64,000 nt of DNA from IMG/VR virus record IMGVR_UViG_3300024264_000024, positions 1-64,000 of that record; one strand, 5' to 3'. The notes beneath the pieces are model-generated. The model was not told the origin of the DNA and did no database searches. It saw only the letters and a list, made by a program, of their open reading frames with translations. Position 1 is the first letter of the stretch. Each line of letters starts with the position of its first letter. Shown piece by piece: positions 19,009-26,600 of this stretch. Origin of the DNA: a virus. Both the position numbers and the translations under genes were made by a program.

Positions 19009-19268
19009 TTCTTTCTATTTTTACTTCTCTTAGTTTTAGATGGTCCACTATATGTGTTATGGGTTCCACCTCCTAATTTATAAGCTTGCTTTGATTCTAC
19101 TCCTGTTTCATTGTTTCTTACAATTCTCTCAGCATTACCGCCTCTATTCATCTTTTCTATTACAGAAGACATCATGATTTCTTCTAGCTCACCGCCAGAT
19201 CTCATAAGCATCTTTGTTTTTTGTCTACTCATTTTTCCTTTTGATAGACATGGTCTTTTCTTTGCCAT
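19005..19268 (-). CDS. Small basic Gly-Gly-containing protein (87 aa)
   Basis: Starts MAKKRPCLSKGKMSRQKTK; carries LMRSGGELEEIMMSS and YKLGGGTHNTYSG and ends in a Lys/Arg tail (KTKRSKNRKK). The GGELEE element resembles GGEIEE near the C-terminus of the 1670-residue virion protein. It overlaps the 372-residue fibre start by 4 bases. Probably a minor structural or DNA-binding protein. Confidence 0.65.
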   Translation of the reverse strand: MAKKRPCLSKGKMSRQKTKMLMRSGGELEEIMMSSVIEKMNRGGNAERIVRNNETGVESKQAYKLGGGTHNTYSGPSKTKRSKNRKK

Positions 19269-19271
19269 AAT

Positions 19272-19418
19272 TTAAAAATCAAAAGTTAATGTTACTATAA
19301 ACAAATATAATTTAATAGTTCTATAATCATATTCCTTATCACTATCTATAAACTCCCATCCTAGTGCAAATCTATTGTGGGGCCAATGAAATGCTATTTC
19401 TAATTGCCAATCTTCCAT
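19272..19418 (-). CDS. Small conserved-looking protein (48 aa)
   Basis: ATG at 19418 overlaps the TAA of the 33-residue ORF (TAATG); stop TAA at 19272, 3 bases before the next gene. The peptide starts MEDWQLEIAFHWPHNRF and continues ALGWEFIDSDKEYDY, with a C-terminal strand LYLFIVTLTFDF. The Trp/His/Pro-rich start and coherent beta-type pattern make a random ORF unlikely. Function unknown. Confidence 0.6.
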   Translation of the reverse strand: MEDWQLEIAFHWPHNRFALGWEFIDSDKEYDYRTIKLYLFIVTLTFDF

Positions 19419-19519
19419 TATAATTTACTTTTTGTTTTGTTACATAATCCTTGACGGCAATATCCTAAACAGACTTTACCCTTTGTAATCCATTGAATTA
19501 ACAAACACACTTGTCTCAT
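19418..19519 (-). CDS. Cysteine-rich mini-protein (33 aa)
   Basis: ATG at 19519 overlaps the TAA of the preceding gene (TAATG), and its own TAA overlaps the next ATG the same way. The peptide has four Cys (positions 5, 17, 21, 26), with KVCLGYCRQGLCNK giving C-x3-C-x4-C spacing that could bind metal. N-terminal LLIQWITKG is hydrophobic. Unknown role; the double stop-start overlap is the best evidence that it is translated. Confidence 0.55.
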   Translation of the reverse strand: MRQVCLLIQWITKGKVCLGYCRQGLCNKTKSKL

Positions 19520-19773
19520 TACTTGACTTCTTTTTTCTTTCTGCCTTTTCTAGCTTTACCTTTTACAGCACCACTAACATCAGCAAGTTGACTGCCAACT
19601 TCTTTAATTGCTCTACCTACATCAGCTAATTCATCTGCGGTAAGCTTATATCTTTTAACTATTTCAACCAAAGTCTTCTCAGCTTTTTCATCTATAGAAG
19701 TCTTTGACCATACAGCTCTCCAATAATCTTGAGGGCCATACGTCCATAAAACGTTTACTATTTTTTTAAACAT
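19519..19773 (-). CDS. Small Lys-rich protein (84 aa), first gene of the - strand fibre operon
   Basis: I take the ATG at 19773 (MFKKIVNVLWTYGPQDY) rather than the in-frame ATG at 19842, because the intervening 23 codons are low-quality and lie in the A+T-rich promoter region. The body is helical and acidic (TLVEIVKRYKLTADELADVG) and the C-terminus is strongly basic (KGKARKGRKKKEVK). It begins the leftward transcript leading through the small genes, fibres and holin. No family recognised. Confidence 0.65.
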   Translation of the reverse strand: MFKKIVNVLWTYGPQDYWRAVWSKTSIDEKAEKTLVEIVKRYKLTADELADVGRAIKEVGSQLADVSGAVKGKARKGRKKKEVK

Positions 19774-19930
19774 GATAAAGTATTTTAATGTACTATATAA
19801 ATAATATACAAATTTTGTATCACTTAAGCAACTCAAACACATATATTAATGCTATCTTTGTCTTGCTTGCATATGTATAATATACAAAATTTTACTAACA
19901 AAATTAGACATTAACCAATAAGAAAACCAC
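19774..19930. promoter_or_regulatory. Divergent promoter region with repeated ATATACAAA boxes
   Basis: This A+T-rich gap separates the leftward fibre operon from the rightward RNR operon. ATATACAAA occurs at 19804-19812 and 19880-19888. The first copy is part of an inverted repeat ATACAAA-T-TTTGTAT (19806-19820). A perfect Flavobacteriia -7 element TATCTTTG lies at 19853-19860 on the + strand, though without a good -33 box, and TAATTTTG reads on the - strand at 19906-19899. Together these suggest divergent promoters with operator-like repeats. Confidence 0.45.
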
Positions 19931-20119
19931 ATGAACAAAATTGATCACCTACAATTTAAATCTAAATTTTCCTTAGAACTCTTTCCAACAGAAACACTTT
20001 TGGGCATAAAAACAGTCAACTGTGAAGTACTTTGTGAAGATGATAACTACCGTCCTATGGGTGGTGTTGAATTAGGTTTTATTTTTTTTACTATAACATT
20101 TGTAAAATTGTTTGTATAG
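19931..20119 (+). CDS. Possible small protein (62 aa) upstream of nrdB
   Basis: ATG after AGAAAACCAC; peptide MNKIDHLQFKSKFSLELF with a hydrophobic C-terminus (LGFIFFTITFVKLFV). It is followed by a terminator-like hairpin at 20164-20199, so it may be an independent short transcript or a leader for the RNR genes. No family recognised; coding status is moderately supported by its start context and isolated position. Confidence 0.45.
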   Translation: MNKIDHLQFKSKFSLELFPTETLLGIKTVNCEVLCEDDNYRPMGGVELGFIFFTITFVKLFV

Positions 20120-20163
20120 ACTTTTCAGTCTAATCAAAATTTCTTACATTATATATACCAAGC

Positions 20164-20199
20164 AGCTGTATTTCTCTTATGTAGATATACAGCTTTTTT
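20164..20199 (+). terminator. Intrinsic terminator before nrdB
   Basis: AGCTGTAT (20164-20171) and ATACAGCT (20187-20194) form a perfect 8-pair stem with a 15-base loop, followed directly by a T-run to 20199. It lies 21 bases upstream of nrdB, so it could end the 62-codon transcript or act as an attenuator in the RNR leader. Confidence 0.7.
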
Positions 20200-20220
20200 A
20201 ACCCATAAAAAATTTTAATT

Positions 20221-21201
20221 ATGAATAAAGACATCTTTAAGTCTAGAGTAAATATATTACCTTATGAGTACCCACAACTATTAGCATACAAGGATGCTAT
20301 CAGACATTCCTACTGGATTGACACAGAGTTTAACTTCACAGAAGACATACAAGATTTTAAAGTAAATATAACTAGCAAAGAAAAAGATGTCATTAAAAAG
20401 ACAATGCTTGCAATTGCACAGATAGAAGTAAATGTAAAAACCTTTTGGGGTGATCTCTATAAACGCATGCCTATAACAGAAGTAGGTGATGTAGGTTTTA
20501 CTTTTGCTGAGTCAGAAGTAAGACATAAAGATGCTTACGCTAGACTACTTAGAATATTAGGGTTAGAAGAAGAATTTCAATCAGTAGTTAAAGTGCCTGC
20601 AATAGAAGGTAGACTTAAGTACTTAAAGAAGTACCTAGATGGTACACGTTCTAGAGACAATAAAATGTATACTAAGTCTGTGCTACTGTTCTCTTTATTT
20701 ATAGAGCACGTAAGTCTATTTAGTCAGTTCTTAATTATGATGAGCTTTAACAAAGAAAAAAATGTACTCAAGGGTATATCTAATGTTGTTGAAGCTACTA
20801 GTAAAGAAGAAGAGATACATGGTAACTTTGGTGCTGAACTTATTAATATTATTAAGAAAGAAAACCCTGAGTGGTTTGATGCAGAGTTTGAAGAGCTCAT
20901 TTATTCTGCATGTAGAAAAGCATATAGAGCAGAGTGTAGCATACTAGATTGGATCTTTGAACAAGGAGAGCTTGAGTTCTTACCAAAACAAACAATCTAT
21001 CACTTTATAAAAAACAGATTTAATAACTCTCTAGAAAAGATAGGTATGAAACCAATCTTTGAAGTAAATAAAGAAATATTAAAATCAGTAGAATGGTTTG
21101 ACATAGAGATAACAGGAACCAAGGAGGGAGACTTCTTTTACAAAAAGAGTGTAGACTATAATAAAAAAAGCAAGAGCATCACAGTTGATGACTTGTTCTA
21201 A
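20221..21201 (+). CDS. nrdB: Class I ribonucleotide reductase, small (beta) subunit
   Basis: 326 residues. Houses the di-metal centre and radical that activate the large subunit to make dNDPs. The ligand region ESEVRHKDAY shows the E-x2-H-x3-Y spacing of E. coli E115-H118-Y122, so the radical tyrosine is present. The second ligand pair is in KEEEIHGNFG, and the C-terminus ends VDDLF, the tail that docks on the large subunit. It precedes nrdA by 10 bases, forming a beta-alpha operon. Length is slightly short of bacterial NrdB (about 375). This + strand island lies inside a - strand late region. Confidence 0.95.
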   Translation: MNKDIFKSRVNILPYEYPQLLAYKDAIRHSYWIDTEFNFTEDIQDFKVNITSKEKDVIKKTMLAIAQIEVNVKTFWGDLYKRMPITEVGDVGFTFAESEVRHKDAYARLLRILGLEEEFQSVVKVPAIEGRLKYLKKYLDGTRSRDNKMYTKSVLLFSLFIEHVSLFSQFLIMMSFNKEKNVLKGISNVVEATSKEEEIHGNFGAELINIIKKENPEWFDAEFEELIYSACRKAYRAECSILDWIFEQGELEFLPKQTIYHFIKNRFNNSLEKIGMKPIFEVNKEILKSVEWFDIEITGTKEGDFFYKKSVDYNKKSKSITVDDLF

Positions 21202-21211
21202 AACCAAAGAC

Positions 21212-22837
21212 ATGGAATATAATAAGTATTACTGGCTAAATGAAGACAGCCGCACATTTTTATCAAGGGGATATATTACTGAATCACCAGAACAAAGAAT
21301 CAAAGACATTGCTATTAAAGCAGAAAAGTATTTGAATATAAAAGGATTTGCAGAAAAGTTTGAGGACTATATGGCAAGAGGGTTTTACTCTCTGTCTACT
21401 CCTGTATGGATTAACTTTGGTAAACAAAAAGGTTTGCCTATAAGCTGCTATGGATCCAACATAGATGATAACTTAGACAGTATACTTAACGCAGGACGTG
21501 AAATAGGAATGATGTCTAAGTATGGTGGTGGTACTAGTGCTTACTTAGGTAACATTAGACCAAGAGGAAGTGAAATATCTACAGGAGGTCATGCTGACGG
21601 TCCTATTCACTATGCTAGAATGTATGACACTGTGGTAGATGTATGTAAACAATCTGAAGCTAGACGTGGTGCTTGTGCAGTATATTTACCTGTAGAACAT
21701 CAAGACATTGATGAGTTCCTAGATATTGGTACTGAGGGAAACCCAATACAAAATCTACAGTATGGTGTTACAGTTGGTGATACTTGGATGGAAGAGATGA
21801 AAGAAGGAGATAGAAAGAAACGTAAGATATGGGCAAAAATAATACAGCGTAGATCTGAGTTTGGCTTTCCATACATAATGTTTAAAGATAGTAGCAATAA
21901 TAACTCTCCTTACAAAGAACTTGGTATGGAGATCACAGCCTCTAACTTGTGCTCTGAGATTCAGCTTCCTACAGATAGCTATAATTCTTTTGTATGTTGC
22001 TTAGGTTCTATTAATCTTTTACACTGGGACCAGATAAAAGAAACTGATGCAATTGAGACATATGTATATTTCTTAAACGCAGTAATGGATGAATTCATTA
22101 TTAAGTCTGAGACTATGCCAGGCATGAAGAGAGCGTTTAACTTTGCTGAAAAGCATAGAGCTATTGGCCTTGGTGTATTAGGTTATCATTCTTTATTTCA
22201 ATCTAAGCTTCTTGAGTTTGACTCACTCCAAGCTAAAGGGTTGAACAGTGAGATCTTTAGAACTCTTAAAGACAGAAGTGAAATTGCTTCTAGAGAGTTA
22301 CACAATGAGTATGGTTATTCATCTCTTAGAGAAGGGTATGCTAACACTACTCTTATGGCCATTGCTCCTACTAAGTCTAGTTCATTTATTCACGGTGCTG
22401 TGTCTATGGGTATAGAGCCTATTAAGTCTAACTACTTCATTAAAGATCTTGCTAAGTCTAAGACTGTATATAAAAACCCATTCTTAGAAAAAGAGCTTGA
22501 AATGTATGGTCTAAACAATGACAAAACTTGGAAGTCTATTCTAAGTAAAGATGGGTCTGTGCAACACCTTGACTTTCCTACTAAAGAAGTATTTAAATCC
22601 TTTGTTGAAATATCTCCTAAAGAACTTGTTTTACAAGCTGCACAAAGACAGAAGTATATTGATCAATCACAATCTCTTAATTTAATGATTGATCCATCTG
22701 TATCAGCTAAGCAGATTAATCAACTGTATTTGTATGCTTGGGAAGAAGGTGTAAAAACTTTGTACTATCAATTTAGTAAGAGTAGTGCTCAGGATTTTGC
22801 ACGTAACATATTAGAATGTTCAAGTTGTGAAGGTTAA
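21212..22837 (+). CDS. nrdA: Class I ribonucleotide reductase, large (alpha) subunit, short form
   Basis: 541 residues from the ATG at 21212; an in-frame TTG at 21185 would overlap nrdB and is less likely. Active-site residues are visible: C79 in PISCYGSN, the thiyl-radical motif N245-x-C247-x-E249 in NLCSEIQ, the Tyr pair in KTLYYQF, and the C-terminal re-reducing pair C536-S-S-C539. Typical NrdA is about 750 residues; this protein lacks the N-terminal ATP-cone, so overall-activity regulation by dATP is probably absent, which would favour phage dNTP supply. The end overlaps the following small ORF by 11 bases. Confidence 0.95.
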   Translation: MEYNKYYWLNEDSRTFLSRGYITESPEQRIKDIAIKAEKYLNIKGFAEKFEDYMARGFYSLSTPVWINFGKQKGLPISCYGSNIDDNLDSILNAGREIGMMSKYGGGTSAYLGNIRPRGSEISTGGHADGPIHYARMYDTVVDVCKQSEARRGACAVYLPVEHQDIDEFLDIGTEGNPIQNLQYGVTVGDTWMEEMKEGDRKKRKIWAKIIQRRSEFGFPYIMFKDSSNNNSPYKELGMEITASNLCSEIQLPTDSYNSFVCCLGSINLLHWDQIKETDAIETYVYFLNAVMDEFIIKSETMPGMKRAFNFAEKHRAIGLGVLGYHSLFQSKLLEFDSLQAKGLNSEIFRTLKDRSEIASRELHNEYGYSSLREGYANTTLMAIAPTKSSSFIHGAVSMGIEPIKSNYFIKDLAKSKTVYKNPFLEKELEMYGLNNDKTWKSILSKDGSVQHLDFPTKEVFKSFVEISPKELVLQAAQRQKYIDQSQSLNLMIDPSVSAKQINQLYLYAWEEGVKTLYYQFSKSSAQDFARNILECSSCEG

Positions 22838-23090
22838 AGAAAAAATACTCCAATTGTTAGCTTATAATAATAAGCTTACAGCGTATCAGAAGGTTGCATC
22901 CCGTATAGGTTATATGGGTGCAGGCTTTTTGATAGCAGCTCAGTGGACATTGCATCCGGGATTATTTATACTAGGTTTTATATGTGTACTTGTACAGACT
23001 TCATCACGTAAGCAATGGAATCTTGTTGTTCTTAATGTAAATGGATTAATTGCTTGGATAGGACACTTCCTTAAAGACTTTTTGACATAA
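22827..23090 (+). CDS. Small membrane protein (87 aa), GTG start
   Basis: Begins with GTG at 22827 inside the end of nrdA (KVKEKILQLLAYNNK) and runs to TAA at 23088-23090. It has two or three hydrophobic stretches (YMGAGFLIAAQWTL, LFILGFICVLVQT, LVVLNVNGLIAWIGHFL), so it is an integral membrane protein. Coupled to the RNR genes by overlap. It converges with the holin-like gene, the two stops sharing a palindrome. No family is recognised. Confidence 0.65.
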   Translation: MKVKEKILQLLAYNNKLTAYQKVASRIGYMGAGFLIAAQWTLHPGLFILGFICVLVQTSSRKQWNLVVLNVNGLIAWIGHFLKDFLT

Positions 23091-23103
23091 ACTAATAGTT
23101 TAT
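23087..23103. terminator. Palindrome covering both convergent stop codons
   Basis: ATAAACTA-A-TAGTTTAT is a perfect 8+8 inverted repeat with a one-base centre. It contains the TAA of the + strand 87-residue gene (23088-23090) and the TAA of the - strand holin gene (23102-23100). On the + strand it is followed by TTTTCTT, so it may be a compact bidirectional terminator, although the stem is all weak pairs but one and the loop is too small to form as drawn. Confidence 0.35.
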
Positions 23104-23513
23104 TTTCTTAATCCTTTATGATTATCAATCCTATCTAGAATTTTGTTAAGCTCATCTGTTTTTATCAAACCTGCCATTGAAGCATTCTTTAGAGCACTTA
23201 TAAGTTGTAGTATCATAAAGGGAACTACAATTACTTCTGATAGCCAGCCTGTTCCATCAAAACCTTTTTCTATCATAAGTATGACTGTTAGAATTGCCAG
23301 CCATGTAAAGGTGTTCTTGGTTATCCTTAATGCTTTATAGGTTTTAAAGCCTTCTCTTTTACAGCCAGCCCACACTCCAAAAATGCCATCTAACCATAAT
23401 ACTGAACAAACCGCCAGGTACTGTTCCATGTTTTCCATTGATAAATCAAAAAAGTACGTACATAAATACGTACAGAAGGCTGTTATACTCACTATTGATA
23501 ATTTAGTTGTCAT
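23100..23513 (-). CDS. Holin-like protein with four membrane spans (137 aa)
   Basis: Four hydrophobic spans (IVSITAFCTYLCTYFF; YLAVCSVLWLDGIFGVWAG; FTWLAILTVILMIE; VIVVPFMILQLISAL) and the LDGIFGVWAG...KTYKALRITKN pattern fit the toxin-secretion/phage-lysis holin family (Phage_holin_4 type). It would form the lysis pore or act as antiholin to the 3-TM holin at 17473. It sits at the downstream end of the giant-gene block, transcribed leftwards, separated from the 1922-residue gene by 103 bases. Confidence 0.75.
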   Translation of the reverse strand: MTTKLSIVSITAFCTYLCTYFFDLSMENMEQYLAVCSVLWLDGIFGVWAGCKREGFKTYKALRITKNTFTWLAILTVILMIEKGFDGTGWLSEVIVVPFMILQLISALKNASMAGLIKTDELNKILDRIDNHKGLRK

Positions 23514-23616
23514 TTATTAATTCTTTGAGCCATTTAATATTCAACGGTTATACAATAATATACACTTTCTAAGTGGTACATTAAAATTATTTACCTGTTA
23601 ATATGTCTGGTATTAG
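23514..23616 (-). other. 103-base gap between the nuclease giant and the holin gene
   Basis: A+T-rich. A small hairpin CACTT-AGA-AAGTG lies here on the - strand. A 15-codon ORF (23581 to 23534, MYHLESVYY...) is open but too short to call. The region probably carries the promoter or RNA-processing site for the holin gene; no convincing promoter boxes are seen. Confidence 0.4.
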
Positions 23617-26600
23617 TTATTTAGTTCCCATATAAAAATCATCATTCTGTAAGTATGAGTTGTATTTCTGTATAGAGTATATAATAGGAAGAACATCTTT
23701 CCAGTTTTTATAAACTTTTAAACTACCTTTTTTACTTCCTCTTTGATATACATGTTCAGAGTTTAAATAAAATTCATCTTTGCTTTGTGTTGTATATGCT
23801 AAAGGTGTAGCTACAAGATAATACATTGCTTCTGCTAGCTCTCCCATAGTTCTTGATGCAGCTAATGGTGAGTCAAACATCTGACGCATTTGTGTATATC
23901 CACCTAAACCTGGAATAGGATTAAATATTACAGTTTCTTTATAAGCTCTCTGTGCTTGATACTTAATCATATTCTTAAGTCTTTTAGTTAAGTCATCATC
24001 GTCATCATCAGAAAGTATATTATCTAAGATCATGCTGATTGCTAATGTGCTTAATATGATACCTATCTCACCCATAGTTCTGTAAAAACCAAACAGTTTA
24101 TTCTGAGCACGTTGATCTGCATTACCACCTTTACCATCATATCCTATTTTCCTTTTAACACCATCTTTTCCCGTCACTGTCTTAACCTGGGCTTCCATAA
24201 ACCCTTGACCGTAAGTAGTAAAGGCAATATTACCTTTCATAATTTCTCTCTTAGCATAACCTAAGAAAGACCAAAAAGATAAATATCTTCCTTCCATCCA
24301 ACCTAAGTTTTGATCAAAGTATTCTCTTTGGTATCTAGCTCTTACTGCTGGTGCCACCCACTTTTTAAATTGAGCTGCAAGGTTTCCAATAGTATTACTT
24401 TGAATAACCATTCTATCTTCTTTAGCATAGTTACCATGTATCTGTTTGTTTACCTCACGTATTTTATTTCTAATCTCATATCTAATTGCATCAGTGTACT
24501 CTTGCTCAACCCCATTATATATGATTGTATTAAAACCTTCTTTAATTTCATTTTTATGAGTCTCTGAATTATAAGTAAATGCATCATAAAAAGATAGTTC
24601 TGTCCCTTCTAATGGATGGCCTTTAGTTGTGTTCTTAACCACAATATCCATAAGCATTGCCATACCTACTTTAGTTTGTACATTATATTCTGCAGCATCT
24701 TGCATAACATAACCCCATTCAGAAGCTCTTTCAAACCAGCTCCTACCTTGAGAAGTTTCATAACCTGCTCCTTGTTCACGTAAGTCTGACATACTGTCCA
24801 TCATTCTAAACATATCTACAAAAGCTTCCCACTTATTATTAGCTTTCTTTGGATCATAATCAGATTTTCCTAAACCAGGTATCATACCAAACGTTGCTAT
24901 ATCAGCAAGATCACGTGTGCTTTCTCCTGTATAAGAAGTTCTTTGTACTAAAGACATTAAAGCTTTTTTATTAAACTCAGCAGAAGACCTCATATAAGAT
25001 CCTTTCTTGTAGAACCTGCCTCCCAACATTTCTATGTTGTTATTTATTCTACCTATAACGTAGTTATTAAAGTTACCAAATGGGTTAAATGCTACATAAG
25101 ATAAAGAAGACAGTTGTATTAACCCATCTGCTATTTTATCAAAAGCACCTTTACTTATAAGCTCATTGTCATAGAAGACCATGTTTATCCACTTCTTTGC
25201 TCTTCTTTCTACATTACTTTGTTGTGTGCTTGTACTTGCTTTTACACCAACTGCTTTCTTTATACCATCTTTAGTTACTGTAGTTAGTTTAGTATCACCA
25301 GAAGGTTCATACTCTCTACTTTCTATAACCTTAACAAAAGCATTCATGGTATCTTCTACAGTACTCATAGTCTCATAGTTTTGTGCCATTGCACTAAACT
25401 TTAATAGACTTGAAGTTAAGTCTGTACTTATCTGACCCATTGATGGTTTTGATCTTAACCGTTGTCTTTTACCATTAAGTGCTGCTATATCTGTTTTATA
25501 ATCATCTGAACTAATTTCACCTTTTTTTAACTCATCTTTTTTAGCTTGTATTTCTTTAGATACTTTGTCTAGCTCAGCATCTGTTCTAGGTACACCAGTA
25601 TAAAATATAGGCATTGAGTTTACCAAGTTGTTGTTTTCATCTAATGAAATACCTTTAGTTGATGATGTTCTTTTAAATGTATTCCAAGCTCTGCTTCCTA
25701 TTGTTGATGCATAAAGTTTATTATAAAGACTGCTCTTTCCTTTAAGCTCATTTAAGACACCATTCATCACTAAAGGAACTCTACCTGTCATTTGATTCAT
25801 AACACCACCTGGTAGCATTTTTAATAACTCTCCTTCAAACATTCCAACAAAAAGTTCATAAAATTCTTTTTGAGCTTGTTCTAATGCATTGTTAGGCTTC
25901 ATTATTTTCCCATACTTTTCACTAGTCATATCTCTACCAGATCTTGATGTGCTAAGTGCAGTAACAAATTTCTTTTTAGCTGCACGGAAACTTTGATCTT
26001 TAACTATTGATCCAATAGGTTGACCGTTTACTCTAACAGCTTTGGTATACGCATGCATGTCATAATACTTAGCTTCATATGTTGTATACTTTGCATCAGA
26101 TATGTTGGGTTTTCTATACCAATTACCGTAAGGATTAGATTCATCACCAGGAACAAAGTACTCATAAATGTCTCTTGCATCTTTAAACTCTTGTGTATAA
26201 CCATGGTACTCTCCATCTACTGGGTTTCCTGATTCATTTTTAATCTCAGCTCTAAAGAAATCACTAAGTGCTCTTTTATCATTTGCTAACTTTATATTAT
26301 AGTCTATGTCTTCTTTAGAAGCATCATCTAGATTGGTAATGTCTCTATAGTAATATGGGTCTCCTTCATTATCATATAATCTAGATCTTATCTCATCTTG
26401 CATTTGATAATATTGTTGACCTATTCTTTTAACATAGAATCCTGTAAATTGACCATCATCAGAATATTCTAACATAAAGTCATAAAGCTTTTCTAAATCC
26501 TTATTGTTTGAAAGCTTTAATAATTTTTGTCCAGCATTTCTTATAAGAGTTTCTCTTTGTCCAATCTTATCTAAAAGCTCTTGCTTTTTTGCTTTGTAGA

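Noticed and set aside
19774-19842. Upstream ATG at 19842 for the 84-residue gene
   Set aside because: The extra 23 residues are Cys/Tyr-rich and lie over the repeat and promoter region; MFKKI at 19773 is a better start.
21185-21211. TTG start nine codons upstream of the chosen nrdA ATG
   Set aside because: It would overlap nrdB, and the extra residues match nothing in NrdA; the ATG at 21212 fits the gene spacing.
23534-23581. 15-codon ORF between the 1922-residue gene and the holin
   Set aside because: Too short, no overlap coupling and no motif; kept only as a note in the gap entry.
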